In this document: piece by piece, positions 9,873-18,628 of the stretch
Layout of the letters: every line of letters starts with the position of its first letter
Position numbering within the stretch: the stretch's first letter is position 1
From: Aliarcobacter sp.
GTDB lineage: Bacteria > Campylobacterota > Campylobacteria > Campylobacterales > Arcobacteraceae
DNA: 64,000 bases
Assembly: GCA_028690445.1 (NCBI GenBank)
Contig: JAQVBE010000004.1
Span: 1-64,000 of the forward strand
Reading direction: 5' to 3'
Program-made: the position numbers and the translations under genes
Notes under the pieces: generated by a model
The model's database searches: none
What the model was told of the DNA's origin: nothing
Seen by the model: only the letters and a program-made list of their open reading frames with translations

Positions 9873-10952
9873 GTGAAAATAGGAAAATATGAGATAAAAC
9901 ATCCAATTATTCAAGGTGGAATGGGTGTAGGAATTAGCTGGGATCAATTAGCAGGGAATGTAAGTTTAGAAGGTGGTCTAGGTGTAATTTCAGCAGTAGG
10001 TACTGGTTATTATAAAAATAAAAGTGAAAATATACATATAATCACTAAAAAAGATAAACCAAAAGACGTTGCAAATTTTTATAGTAGAGATTCACTTTTT
10101 GAAATTTTTGCAAATGCAAGAAAAATTTGTGGTGATGCTCCAATTGCATGTAATGTTTTATATGCAATTAATGATTATGGAAGAGTTGTACGTGATGCTT
10201 GTGAAGCAGGTGCAAATATAATAATTACAGGTGCAGGATTGCCTACAAATATGCCTGAATTTACAAAAGATTTTCCAGATGTTGCATTAATACCAATTGT
10301 TTCAAGTGCAAGAGCATTAAAATTAATTTGTAAAAAATGGAAAAGATATAATAAACTTCCTGATGCTATAATCGTTGAAGGTCCATTAAGTGGTGGGCAT
10401 CAAGGGTTTACATATGAACAATGTATTCAAGAAGAGTTTCAATTAGAAAATATTATTGGCCCAATTATTGAAGAAGCTAAAGAATGGGGAGATATTCCAA
10501 TTATTGCGGCTGGTGGAATTTGGGATAAAAAAGATATTGATAAGTTTTTAGCAATGGGTTGTTCTGGTGTTCAAATGGCAACTAGATTCATAGGAACTTT
10601 TGAGTGTGATGCGGATGCAAACTTTAAAAATGTACTATTAAATGCAAAAGCTGAGGACATACAACTTATGAAATCACCTGTTGGTCTTCCAGCACGTGGA
10701 GTAATGACTAATTTACAATTTTCTATTGAAAATAAAACTGCTCCGAAAGTTCAATGTATTTCAAATTGCGTAACTCCATGTAATAGAGGTCATGAAGCTA
10801 AAATTGTTGGTTATTGTATTGCTGATAGATTGGGGGCTGCGTATAATGGTGATGTAGAAACAGGTTTATTCTTTTCAGGTTCAAATGGATACAGAATTGA
10901 AAAAATTATCTCTGTAAAAGAACTAATGGAAAAATTAACGAAAGGAGAATAA
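9873..10952 (+). CDS. NAD(P)H-dependent flavin oxidoreductase / nitronate monooxygenase family
   Basis: A 359-residue FMN-binding TIM-barrel protein of the 2-nitropropane dioxygenase/FabK superfamily. Visible features are the N-terminal Ile-Ile-Gln-Gly-Gly-Met-Gly-Val, a Gly-Pro-Leu-Ser-Gly-Gly-His segment around 172, Ala-Ala-Gly-Gly-Ile around 213, and Gly-Val-Gln-Met-Ala-Thr-Arg-Phe in the phosphate-binding part. A Cys-rich stretch (Cys-Ile-Ser-Asn-Cys-Val-Thr-Pro-Cys) occurs near 294-302. Homologues lie between tyrS and the amidase gene in Helicobacter. The physiological substrate is uncertain: nitronate detoxification or an enoyl-ACP reductase-like reaction are both possible. The start is GTG with a GAAAGG site. 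Confidence 0.85.
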   Translation: MKIGKYEIKHPIIQGGMGVGISWDQLAGNVSLEGGLGVISAVGTGYYKNKSENIHIITKKDKPKDVANFYSRDSLFEIFANARKICGDAPIACNVLYAINDYGRVVRDACEAGANIIITGAGLPTNMPEFTKDFPDVALIPIVSSARALKLICKKWKRYNKLPDAIIVEGPLSGGHQGFTYEQCIQEEFQLENIIGPIIEEAKEWGDIPIIAAGGIWDKKDIDKFLAMGCSGVQMATRFIGTFECDADANFKNVLLNAKAEDIQLMKSPVGLPARGVMTNLQFSIENKTAPKVQCISNCVTPCNRGHEAKIVGYCIADRLGAAYNGDVETGLFFSGSNGYRIEKIISVKELMEKLTKGE

Positions 10953-10954
10953 GA

Positions 10955-12412
10955 ATCTTTAAAAAAATTTTTATTCTAATTATTCTAACGTTTAACTTAC
11001 TACTTGCTGCTGAATCAAGTAGTAAATTAAATGAACAATATCATTCATCTAAAATGAATTACTTAAAAGCTGTAATGCAAAATGATGAACAATTAAAACT
11101 TGATGAACTAAAAAATATCATATCTATTGGTAAAAAATTAAATAAAGATATAAGACCTGATGAAAAAAAACTTGAAATTTTATTAGGAAGACAAATTTCT
11201 ACAAATTCAAAAACTACTAAAAAACTTCCAGAAAATAACATTGAAAAAAATCAAGTTAAAGAAAAAGTTGTTATAAAAAATGAACCTGAAAATAATATTC
11301 TAAAAACAGAATCACTAAACATTGATACAGTAAGCCCTATCCGTTCTATATCTACAAATGAAAATAAAATAGTAGTAAAATTTAATAAAAACTATGTAAA
11401 GAATGATATAAAACAAATATCGCAAAAAATTGCTAGTAATTATGTATACTCTTTTAATATAGTTGGTAAATATAAATATACAATACCTACAAAATTAGAA
11501 ATAAATAACATTGATAATATTTCTGTAAACGACGAGAAAGATAGTGTAAATATTAGAATTTCAAATAAAGAAAATACAAAAATCACATACTCTTTAGCTC
11601 CTAAAGAATTAATTATTACTGTAAATAATCAGCAATTAAATGTAGCAAAAAAGGAGTCTCCAAAAACTATAGAAACACCATTAAATCTTCCTAGTTCTAT
11701 TACTTCTTCTATAAAATCAGAATCTAAACCAAGAAATAAAGTAATTGTACTTGATGCAGGACATGGTGCCGATGATGTTGGTGCAGTTGGACCAAATAAT
11801 AGATATGAAAAAGTTATCAATTTAAATGTAACAAAATATGTAGGAGCAATCCTAAAGCAAAGAGGATATACCGTATTTTTAACAAGGAATAATGATACCT
11901 TTATAAAGGTTATGGATAGAACTGTTTTAGCAAATGAAAAAAATGCAGATTTATTTATTTCAATTCATACAAATGCTGTTCCTAAAGAAAAAGCAAATGA
12001 AGTTGATGGAATTGAAACATTTTTCTTAAGTCCAGCAAGAAATGAAAGAGCAAAAAGAGTTGCTGCATTGGAAAATAAAACAGATATTAGGGAAATGAGT
12101 AATTCATCAAAAGATGTATTTTTAGAGTCTTTAAATCGTCCAAGAATAACTGCCTCACACAAATTTGCAATTGACATACAATCGGGAATTTTACAATCAG
12201 CAAGAAGTAAATACAAAGATATAAAAGATTCAGGAGTAAGAGAAGGACCATTTTGGGTTCTTGTAGGTGCTCAAATGCCTTCTATACTTGTAGAGCTAGG
12301 ATATGTTTCTCATCCAACAGAAAGTAAAAGATTATATGATAAAGCATATCAACAACTGCTAGCAAATGGAATTTCTAATGGTGTAGATTCTTATTTTTCA
12401 AAAAATCCTTAA
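10955..12412 (+). CDS. N-acetylmuramoyl-L-alanine amidase (AmiA/AmiC type) with apparent ATC start
   Basis: A periplasmic zinc amidase that cuts the amide bond between MurNAc and L-Ala in peptidoglycan during cell separation. The catalytic Amidase_3 domain fills the C-terminal half: Leu-Asp-Ala-Gly-His-Gly (first Zn ligand), Glu at the second ligand (Asn-Arg-Tyr-Glu-Lys), and Ile-Ser-Ile-His-Thr-Asn. An AMIN-like beta region precedes it. The first ATG (11054) would give a protein without an export signal. Reading upstream in frame adds a classic signal peptide (Phe-Lys-Lys, a hydrophobic core, Leu-Leu-Leu-Ala-Ala). The only codon at the right distance from the AAAGGAG site (10941-10947) is ATC at 10955. 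That start gives 485 residues. Its 3' end overlaps the convergent Nudix gene by 38 bases. Confidence 0.82.
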   Translation: MFKKIFILIILTFNLLLAAESSSKLNEQYHSSKMNYLKAVMQNDEQLKLDELKNIISIGKKLNKDIRPDEKKLEILLGRQISTNSKTTKKLPENNIEKNQVKEKVVIKNEPENNILKTESLNIDTVSPIRSISTNENKIVVKFNKNYVKNDIKQISQKIASNYVYSFNIVGKYKYTIPTKLEINNIDNISVNDEKDSVNIRISNKENTKITYSLAPKELIITVNNQQLNVAKKESPKTIETPLNLPSSITSSIKSESKPRNKVIVLDAGHGADDVGAVGPNNRYEKVINLNVTKYVGAILKQRGYTVFLTRNNDTFIKVMDRTVLANEKNADLFISIHTNAVPKEKANEVDGIETFFLSPARNERAKRVAALENKTDIREMSNSSKDVFLESLNRPRITASHKFAIDIQSGILQSARSKYKDIKDSGVREGPFWVLVGAQMPSILVELGYVSHPTESKRLYDKAYQQLLANGISNGVDSYFSKNP

Positions 12413-12821
12413 TCTCTTTTATTAAAGTTATTTGCTTATTTTTTATTCTTGGTAAATTATTTAATGAAAAAAATTTAACTTTTGAATTTTCCCAAGATAA
12501 ATAGCTATTTTTCAAAGTATCTTCCAGAAAATATTGTTCCAAGTTTTCAATATTATTCGCATTTACCAACCAAACTCCAACATCTTTATCTATATTAATC
12601 TGTTCAAAATAGTCCTCAAATAAAGCTACATCAACGTCAATTGAGCTCTCTTCTAAGAACTCTCTTTTTGCACATTCATAAGCAGATTCTTTACTATTTT
12701 TTGTTCCTTTAAGACAACCCCATTTATCTTTACTTGCAACCGATTTGCATAATAATATTTTAATATTGTCATCTTTTACAAGATAAGGAACTACTCCATA
12801 TGATTTTATATGAGATCTCAT
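12375..12821 (-). CDS. Nudix hydrolase
   Basis: A 148-residue Nudix-fold pyrophosphohydrolase. The Nudix box is readable at about residues 39-61: Gly, five residues, Glu, seven residues, then Arg-Glu-Phe-Leu-Glu-Glu-Ser-Ser-Ile. The catalytic Arg-Glu and Glu-Glu are kept, but Ser replaces the usual Gly near the end. The N-terminal part (Ser-Tyr-Gly-Val-Val-Pro-Tyr) resembles bis(5'-nucleosyl)-tetraphosphatase-like members, so dinucleotide polyphosphate hydrolysis is possible, but the substrate is not decided by sequence. It is the last gene of the minus-strand rplY-pth-lptG unit, 14 bases after lptG, with an AAGG ribosome site. It overlaps the end of the amidase gene tail to tail. Confidence 0.8.
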   Translation of the reverse strand: MRSHIKSYGVVPYLVKDDNIKILLCKSVASKDKWGCLKGTKNSKESAYECAKREFLEESSIDVDVALFEDYFEQINIDKDVGVWLVNANNIENLEQYFLEDTLKNSYLSWENSKVKFFSLNNLPRIKNKQITLIKEIKDFLKNKNLHH

Positions 12822-12835
12822 TTTCAGCCTTAGTA

Positions 12836-13903
12836 TTAAGAATTGATTTTTTTATTATAAAAATAGATAGAAATAATTATCCAAAATAACATTGGTAATA
12901 AAATTGATACTTCAGGAATAATAATTCCACCATTTGTTAATTTAAATAACATAAAAAAAATACCCCAGATTACTAATGTTCCAAAAATAGAAATAGAAGT
13001 AAATGTTCCAATATTAAAAAATCTACTATTTAAAGAAGCATAGGCAAAAATTAATAAAATAAGAGGAATAACAAAAAAAGGAATTACTATTTGATTATAT
13101 AAAATACTTCTTATTTTATCTGTATTTATTCCTTGTTCTTTTAGTAAACCCACTGCTGAAACAGCATCTAATATAGAAAAATCAGACTTATTATCATAAA
13201 CATTATCAAGAATTTTTGGTTTAAATCCATCTAAAGTATGTAAAAATTTCTCATATCTAATATCTAATTTTGCAGTATCTAAATTTAAATCTTTTGGTTT
13301 ATTAATTATTTTTACATCTAAAATATACCATCTATTATTTTGGAAATATGCTTTTTCTCCAATAATTGTTTCTGTTACATCTTTTCCTGAAACTTTGAAA
13401 ATATGTATACCCTCTGCCCTTTTTTCTAAAGGCAATAACTTTTTAAAATATACATAATAATCATTATATTTTAAAAAAATATCTTTTTTTGTATTTGTAA
13501 AATATTGATTGCTTAATATCCTACTTTTTTGATCTGATGAGTATGCTAAAGGCGTCATTTGAAGAGATATAAGCATTATCAATAATAAAATAGAGATATT
13601 TACAACTGGTAAAAAAATTCTTCTATTAGTAGCACCTAATGCATTAAAAGCAACAAATTCATTATTTTTAATAAATACAACTAGAGTTACAATCCAAGCA
13701 AAAACAATTGATAATGGTAAAGTTAGTGTTAATGTAAAAAATCCCATATATAGCACATATAAAATTTGTAAATTGGCTGAACTAGGAATAGATTTAAAAT
13801 TTTGTAAAATATCAATTCCTACAAAAAAGAATTCTAAGGAAAGAAGAACAATAATAAAATTAATTAAGTATTTTTTTAAAATATATCTGGTTATTATGTT
13901 CAT
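12836..13903 (-). CDS. lptG: LptF/LptG-family LPS export permease
   Basis: A 355-residue inner-membrane protein of the YjgP/YjgQ family. It forms the membrane part of the LptB2FG ABC transporter that extracts lipopolysaccharide from the inner membrane. Hydrophobic segments group at about 10-30, 48-85 and 98-118, then a large periplasmic beta-rich domain (about 120-265), then three C-terminal segments, which is the family topology. Whether it is the LptF or LptG partner is not settled by sequence alone, so the symbol is provisional. It starts 1 base after the pth stop codon. The order rplY-pth-lptG matches Campylobacter. Confidence 0.85.
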   Translation of the reverse strand: MNIITRYILKKYLINFIIVLLSLEFFFVGIDILQNFKSIPSSANLQILYVLYMGFFTLTLTLPLSIVFAWIVTLVVFIKNNEFVAFNALGATNRRIFLPVVNISILLLIMLISLQMTPLAYSSDQKSRILSNQYFTNTKKDIFLKYNDYYVYFKKLLPLEKRAEGIHIFKVSGKDVTETIIGEKAYFQNNRWYILDVKIINKPKDLNLDTAKLDIRYEKFLHTLDGFKPKILDNVYDNKSDFSILDAVSAVGLLKEQGINTDKIRSILYNQIVIPFFVIPLILLIFAYASLNSRFFNIGTFTSISIFGTLVIWGIFFMLFKLTNGGIIIPEVSILLPMLFWIIISIYFYNKKINS

Positions 13904-13904
13904 A

Positions 13905-14456
13905 TTACTTCAATGTAAATTTAGATTTTACTTGTTCTATATCTTCACTTTTTAGTGCTTTTATAGCATTCATTGTATGCGCTATTATATCGGGTAGTTT
14001 GTTTAATTCTTCTTTTGAAAAATTATTAAGAACATAATTTGCGACATCTGTTTTATCTTGTGGTTTTCCTACACCAATTCTTACACGAATATACTCTTTT
14101 CCAATATGTGCATCAATTGATCTTAAGCCATTGTGTCCACCATGACCACCACCAATTTTGAACTTTACTGTTCCAAATGGTAAATCAATATCATCATGAA
14201 TTACAATTATATCTTCCATTTCCAATTTATAGTATTCTTTAATAGCTTGAACTGCCATTCCTGAATTATTCATATAAGTTGTTGGTTTTGAAAATAAATC
14301 ATAGCTTGATTTTTCTAAAGTTGAATGAAAATTTGATTTTTGAATATTTGAAGTTGTAAGACCTTTGGTTATTTCATCAATAACCATAAATCCTACATTA
14401 TGTCTTGTTAATTGGTATTTTTCACCAATATTTCCAAGACCTACAATTAAATGCAT
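13905..14456 (-). CDS. pth: peptidyl-tRNA hydrolase
   Basis: A 183-residue hydrolase that frees tRNA from dropped-off peptidyl-tRNA. The family blocks are clear: Val-Gly-Leu-Gly-Asn-Ile-Gly, Thr-Arg-His-Asn-Val-Gly-Phe with the catalytic His, Asn-Asn-Ser-Gly near residue 63, His-Asp-Asp-Ile-Asp near 87 with the catalytic Asp, and Gly-Gly-Gly-His-Gly-Gly-His-Asn-Gly-Leu-Arg-Ser near 103. It lies 9 bases after rplY and 1 before the LPS permease, on one minus-strand transcript. Coupling to rplY fits a translation-quality function. Confidence 0.96.
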   Translation of the reverse strand: MHLIVGLGNIGEKYQLTRHNVGFMVIDEITKGLTTSNIQKSNFHSTLEKSSYDLFSKPTTYMNNSGMAVQAIKEYYKLEMEDIIVIHDDIDLPFGTVKFKIGGGHGGHNGLRSIDAHIGKEYIRVRIGVGKPQDKTDVANYVLNNFSKEELNKLPDIIAHTMNAIKALKSEDIEQVKSKFTLK

Positions 14457-14465
14457 TTATTAAAA

Positions 14466-15002
14466 CTATTTAGCTTTAATAATACCAACAACAGGAACTC
14501 TAGGGTCTAAGAAACACTCTAAAGAATCAGATAAAGTTAAATCTCTAATTAAGATATTATCACCTGTATCTAAGTTTGTTACATCTAAAGTAATACTATT
14601 TGGTAAATTTTCTAGTGTACATCTTACAGGTACTCTTTTTGTATGAATCATCAAAAGACCTTTATTTTTAAGACCTTTTGCAATACCCGTTGTTTTAACT
14701 GGAATTTTATACGCAGTTTTAACACCTGCTTGAGCAACCATTAAATCAACATGTAATAACTCTGAAGTTAATGGACATTTTTGATATTCTTGAACTACAA
14801 CTTTTACAATGTTTCCACCAAGATTAACATCAAATGCTAATGTCTCTTTATTTCTTAAAAATTTGATGAAGTCATTTCTTTTGAATGCAGCTGAAATATT
14901 TTCTAAACCTTTACCATAGATATTTGCAATTAAATATCCATCTCTTCTTAAAGTTTTAGTAGCTTGTTTTGTCATACTATCTCTGATGATACCCTCTAAC
15001 AT
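14466..15002 (-). CDS. rplY: 50S ribosomal protein L25 (Ctc/TL5 form)
   Basis: A 178-residue L25 protein that binds 5S rRNA, in the long form with the C-terminal TL5 domain. It starts Met-Leu-Glu-Gly-Ile-Ile-Arg-Asp and contains Asn-Ile-Tyr-Gly-Lys-Gly in the RNA-binding part, plus His-Val-Asp-Leu. A longer open frame reaches 15122. The ATG at 15002 is chosen because it has an AAAGGAAC ribosome site seven bases upstream and matches the usual N-terminus; the extra 40 codons lie in the promoter region shared with folD. First gene of the minus-strand unit rplY-pth-lptG-Nudix. Confidence 0.92.
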   Translation of the reverse strand: MLEGIIRDSMTKQATKTLRRDGYLIANIYGKGLENISAAFKRNDFIKFLRNKETLAFDVNLGGNIVKVVVQEYQKCPLTSELLHVDLMVAQAGVKTAYKIPVKTTGIAKGLKNKGLLMIHTKRVPVRCTLENLPNSITLDVTNLDTGDNILIRDLTLSDSLECFLDPRVPVVGIIKAK

Positions 15003-15158
15003 AACTGTTCCTTTGTTTTTTAAATTTAGGGCAGGATTATATAAAAAGTTTTCTAAATGTAAGTTTAAGTTTTTATTAATTTTACATTTAACTTTTATTA
15101 ATTGATTTTTGGATAATATCATTGTCTTATATATAAATACAAAACAAGGTAAAATCCA

Positions 15159-16019
15159 ATGATATTATTAGATGGAAAAGCATTATCTGAAAAAATCAAA
15201 GAAGAAGTAAAAGTCGAAGTAGCGCAACTTGTAGAGGAAAAACAAATTACTCCAGGTCTTGCTGTTATTTTAGTTGGAAACGATGCTGCAAGTGCAACAT
15301 ATGTAGCAAGTAAAGCAAAATCATGCAAAAATGCTGGTATTTACTCAGTTGTTCATGAAATGCCTGAAAGTATAACTCAAGCAGAGTTACTTGAAACTAT
15401 TGCAAGAATGAATGAAAATCCTAAACTTGATGGTATTTTAGTTCAATTACCACTTCCAAAACATATAGATACAACAGTAGTTCTTGAAGCAATTGATCCA
15501 TTAAAAGATGTTGATGGATTTCATCCATACAATGTAGGAAGAATGGTTTCAAATCTTGATGCATTTTTACCAGCAACGCCATTTGGTGTTATGAGAATGT
15601 TCCAAGAGTATGGAATTGAATTAAGTGGAAAAAATGTAGTTGTAATTGGAAGTAGTGATATTGTTGGTAAACCAATGGCTTCACTTTTAATTAATGCAAA
15701 AGCTACTGTAACTGTTTGTAATAGCCGAACAAAAGATTTAGCCTCTCATACAAAAGCTGCTGATATTGTTGTTATAGCAGTTGGTGTTCCATATTTACTA
15801 AAAGCTGACATGGTAAAAGATGGTGTAATTGTTATTGATGTAGGAATCAATAGACTTGACACTGGAAAATTGGTCGGGGATGCTGATTTTGAAAGTTTAA
15901 AAGAAAAATGTTCACACTTAACTCCTGTTCCTGGTGGTGTTGGGCCAATGACAATTGGAATGCTTTTAAAAAATACAATTAAAGCTGCAAAATTAAGAGA
16001 AAAAAGAGAAACAAAATAA
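15159..16019 (+). CDS. folD: bifunctional methylenetetrahydrofolate dehydrogenase/cyclohydrolase
   Basis: A 286-residue cytosolic enzyme interconverting 5,10-methylene-THF and 10-formyl-THF, feeding purine and formyl-methionine synthesis. Key signatures: Tyr-Val-Ala-Ser-Lys near residue 48 with the catalytic [10 protein letters not shown] near 96, Pro-Leu-Lys-Asp-Val-Asp-Gly-Phe near 118, and Pro-Gly-Gly-Val-Gly-Pro-Met-Thr near 262. AAGG lies ahead of the ATG. It is transcribed divergently from rplY across a 156-bp AT-rich gap. It abuts lepB with no spacer, the folD-lep arrangement known in Campylobacter. Confidence 0.97.
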   Translation: MILLDGKALSEKIKEEVKVEVAQLVEEKQITPGLAVILVGNDAASATYVASKAKSCKNAGIYSVVHEMPESITQAELLETIARMNENPKLDGILVQLPLPKHIDTTVVLEAIDPLKDVDGFHPYNVGRMVSNLDAFLPATPFGVMRMFQEYGIELSGKNVVVIGSSDIVGKPMASLLINAKATVTVCNSRTKDLASHTKAADIVVIAVGVPYLLKADMVKDGVIVIDVGINRLDTGKLVGDADFESLKEKCSHLTPVPGGVGPMTIGMLLKNTIKAAKLREKRETK

Positions 16020-16805
16020 ATGTTTAGCAAAATATACAAATGGTCTTCTTCATGGACTGGTACAATTATAATCGTTCTTGGAATAATATTTTTCGTTGCA
16101 CAAGCATTCGTAATTCCAAGTGGAAGTATGAAAAATACTCTTTTAATTGGAGATATGCTTTTTGTTAAAAAATTTGCTTATGGTATTCCAACTCCTAGAA
16201 TTCCTTGGCTTGAAATAAAAGTTCTACCTGATTTTAATGGTAATGGTCACTTAATTGAAGGTGAAAGACCAAAAAGAGGTGATATTGTAGTTTTTAGATA
16301 CCCAAAAAATGAATCTATTCATTATGTAAAAAGAGCAGTTGCAACTGCGGGGGATTTAGTAGCAATTCAAGATAAACATCTTTTACTTCATCCAAAAGAG
16401 GGAAATGAATTTGTAAAAGCGAACTATCCAAAAGAAAATATTGTTGAAATTGGAGATAAGCTTTGGGTTGTAAATCCATATAGAAAAGAACATCCTGGAA
16501 TTCACAATGATGAAAATGTTGTAGACAATGGTTTAAACCCAGCTGAATTATTTAATATGTCACCAATAATTGTTCCAGAAGATGAAACATTTATGATGGG
16601 AGATAATAGAGACCATTCAAATGACTCAAGATTTTGGGGAACAGTAAATTATAAATATATAGTTGGAACGCCTTGGTTTATCTATTTTTCATGGGATGAA
16701 CATAAAGAAATTAGATGGAATAGAGTTTTAAAAAGTGTTAAAACCTTAGAAGAAACTGTTGATTTTGAAAAATTAAAAATTGAACAGCAAGAAGGAATTT
16801 ATTAA
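16020..16805 (+). CDS. lepB: signal peptidase I
   Basis: A 261-residue membrane serine protease that removes signal peptides from exported proteins. One N-terminal membrane segment (about 14-32) is followed by the catalytic Ser-Gly-Ser-Met with Ser36. The general-base Lys104 lies in His-Tyr-Val-Lys-Arg-Ala-Val. Box E (Met-Gly-Asp-Asn-Arg-Asp-His-Ser-Asn-Asp-Ser-Arg) is intact in the C-terminal third. Its ATG directly follows the folD stop codon. Its stop overlaps the rpiB start by one base (TAATG), so the three genes are translationally linked. Confidence 0.96.
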   Translation: MFSKIYKWSSSWTGTIIIVLGIIFFVAQAFVIPSGSMKNTLLIGDMLFVKKFAYGIPTPRIPWLEIKVLPDFNGNGHLIEGERPKRGDIVVFRYPKNESIHYVKRAVATAGDLVAIQDKHLLLHPKEGNEFVKANYPKENIVEIGDKLWVVNPYRKEHPGIHNDENVVDNGLNPAELFNMSPIIVPEDETFMMGDNRDHSNDSRFWGTVNYKYIVGTPWFIYFSWDEHKEIRWNRVLKSVKTLEETVDFEKLKIEQQEGIY

Positions 16806-17260
16806 TGAAATATTTTATTGGTACTGATCATGCGGGAATTGATATAAAAGATTATGTTAAAGAACTTTTCGAAGAAAGAGGTCATGAAGTAGTAGACTTA
16901 GGACCTTTTAGTAAAGATAGAGTTGATTATCCTGATTACGCAGCAAAAGTTTGTAAAAAAATTCTTGAAAATGAAGGAACTATGGGTATTTTAATTTGTG
17001 GTTCAGGACTTGGTATGAGTATGGCTGCAAATAAATTTGATGGTATTAGAGCAGCACTATGTCACAATGAATATAGTGCGAGAATGGCTAGAAAACACAA
17101 TGATGCTAATGTTATTTGTTTAGGTGAGCGAGTTTCTGGTCATGGAATGATTGAAGCAATTATTAAATCATGGGACAAAACAGAATTTGAAGGCGGAAGA
17201 CATTCAGGAAGAGTTGAAAAAATCAATGCTTTAGGAAAAATTGGAAGTTGTAGGAATTAA
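16805..17260 (+). CDS. rpiB: ribose-5-phosphate isomerase B
   Basis: A 151-residue RpiB/LacAB-family isomerase interconverting ribose 5-phosphate and ribulose 5-phosphate in the pentose phosphate pathway. Signatures: Gly-Thr-Asp-His-Ala-Gly at the N-terminus, Asp-Tyr-Pro-Asp-Tyr-Ala around residue 40, the active-site Cys in Ile-Cys-Gly-Ser-Gly-Leu-Gly near 65, and Ala-Leu-Cys-His-Asn near 92. No RpiA-type gene is seen. It shares one base with lepB and is followed after two bases by a small membrane-peptide gene. Confidence 0.95.
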   Translation: MKYFIGTDHAGIDIKDYVKELFEERGHEVVDLGPFSKDRVDYPDYAAKVCKKILENEGTMGILICGSGLGMSMAANKFDGIRAALCHNEYSARMARKHNDANVICLGERVSGHGMIEAIIKSWDKTEFEGGRHSGRVEKINALGKIGSCRN

Positions 17261-17262
17261 TT

Positions 17263-17364
17263 ATGAGTGATTGGCAAGTATATCTGATGATGTTTGTTGT
17301 TGTTGGACTAATGTTACTTGGTAAAAAAATGATGTTTTTTGATGATTCAAAAAAAGATAAATAA
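17263..17364 (+). CDS. 33-residue single-pass membrane peptide
   Basis: A small open frame in the otherwise empty 113-base gap between rpiB and the HD gene: ATG 17263, TAA 17362-17364. The product has a short polar N-terminus (Met-Ser-Asp-Trp-Gln), one hydrophobic Val/Met/Leu-rich segment of about 16 residues, then a Lys-Lys-Met-Met-Phe-Phe-Asp-Asp tail ending in Lys/Asp residues. TAGGAATT precedes the ATG. The next gene's AAGGG ribosome site overlaps its stop codon. The positive-outside or inside orientation is unclear. Coding status is inferred from fit to the operon, the ribosome site and the membrane-like composition. Function unknown. Confidence 0.55.
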   Translation: MSDWQVYLMMFVVVGLMLLGKKMMFFDDSKKDK

Positions 17365-17373
17365 GGGCAAAAA

Positions 17374-18600
17374 TTGATAAATCCAACAATTATAGATTAT
17401 ATTTTTACTTCAGCTTCAATCCAAAGATGGAATGATTATCCACGAATGGTTGAACTTGTTGAACTTGATAAACAAGCACATAAATTTATAATTGCATATT
17501 TTATAGCAAAACTTGAAAATGATATAAACTATACACATTTAATAGAAGCTGGAATTTTTGAGTTTTTAAGACGAGTTGTTGTAACTGATATTAGACCAGA
17601 TGTTTTTAGAAAAGCTTTACAAAAGAAATCAAAAGAGATTAATGCTTGGGTTATTTCAAAACTTACTCCATCTATAAAAGATATAGATAATGGTAGCTTT
17701 TTACAAAAATTTGAAGAGTATTTAAGCAATCCTGAAATGTATAAAAAAGAGAGATTTGTTCTAAAAGCCGCTTCCTATTTAGCAACAAAATGGGAGTTTT
17801 CTATTGTATATCAAACGAGTCAATTTTTAAATGATATTGAAGATGTTAAAAAAAGCGTTGATGAAGAAATAGAAGATTATTATGAACTAATTGGAGTTCG
17901 AAAAATTGCACTAAATAAAAAACTTGGAAAAATTATTGATTTAAGTGGAAGATTGAGATTTCAAAAAAGATGGGCGCAAACTCCTAGAGTTCCTGAAACA
18001 TCTGTTCTTGGGCATATGTTAACGGTTGCAATTTTTGGATATTTCTTTTCACTTGAAGTAAATGCTTGTGATAAAAGATTACAAAACAACTTTTTTACAG
18101 CACTTTTTCATGATTTACCAGAAGCTTTAACACGCGATATTATAACGCCTGTGAAATATTGTGTTGATGAGTTATCAGACATAATTGCAGAGTATGAAAT
18201 AGAAAAAATTCAAGATGATATTTTGCCTAATATTCCAGAAATATTACATGATGAATTTTCTTATATTTTAGGTCTTTATGATGGAATTAAAGAAGAATTT
18301 CAAGATAAAATCTATGAAGATAAGATTCAAATAGTAGAAGATATTTCAAAATATAACTCAAACAAATATAATGCTATTGATGGACTTGCACTTAAACAAT
18401 GTGATAAATTATCAGCTTTTGTGGAAGCTAGTTTATCAATTTCTCATGGTATAAAATCAAAAGAATTAATTAGTGGTAAAAAAGAAATTTTAAAAGGTTT
18501 AAAAGTAGTTCAAGGGATTAATTTTAAAGCAATTGCCACACAAATTGACTATGAATTTGGAACAACTGGACAAACACAAGTTCGAATAGATTTTGATTAA
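17374..18600 (+). CDS. HD-domain phosphohydrolase-like protein
   Basis: A 408-residue protein with a central HD domain. Visible metal ligands: His in Leu-Gly-His-Met-Leu (about 211), His-Asp in Leu-Phe-His-Asp-Leu-Pro-Glu-Ala (about 247), and a later Asp in Gln-Cys-Asp-Lys-Leu (about 350). The His-Asp-Leu-Pro-Glu sequence resembles the YfbR/HD_3 group of 5'-deoxynucleotidases, but the protein is twice as long, with a helical N-terminal half of about 190 residues. The substrate is unknown. It starts with TTG at 17374 (AAGGG site). It ends at a bidirectional terminator facing the TonB receptor gene. Confidence 0.72.
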   Translation: MINPTIIDYIFTSASIQRWNDYPRMVELVELDKQAHKFIIAYFIAKLENDINYTHLIEAGIFEFLRRVVVTDIRPDVFRKALQKKSKEINAWVISKLTPSIKDIDNGSFLQKFEEYLSNPEMYKKERFVLKAASYLATKWEFSIVYQTSQFLNDIEDVKKSVDEEIEDYYELIGVRKIALNKKLGKIIDLSGRLRFQKRWAQTPRVPETSVLGHMLTVAIFGYFFSLEVNACDKRLQNNFFTALFHDLPEALTRDIITPVKYCVDELSDIIAEYEIEKIQDDILPNIPEILHDEFSYILGLYDGIKEEFQDKIYEDKIQIVEDISKYNSNKYNAIDGLALKQCDKLSAFVEASLSISHGIKSKELISGKKEILKGLKVVQGINFKAIATQIDYEFGTTGQTQVRIDFD

Positions 18601-18628
18601 AATATAGCTATTAAAAGCTATATTTTAA
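18597..18628. terminator. bidirectional terminator between HD gene and TonB receptor
   Basis: Perfect 13-bp inverted repeat: 18597-18609 and 18616-18628, loop ATTAAA. The arm contains AGCTATATTTTAA, so each strand ends the stem with a T-run. It spans the HD gene stop and the convergent receptor stop and should terminate both transcripts. Confidence 0.85.

Noticed and set aside
15003..15122. N-terminal 40-codon extension of rplY
   Set aside because: No ribosome site supports it, the extension does not resemble L25, and it would fill the divergent promoter region; ATG 15002 has AAAGGAAC and the standard N-terminus.
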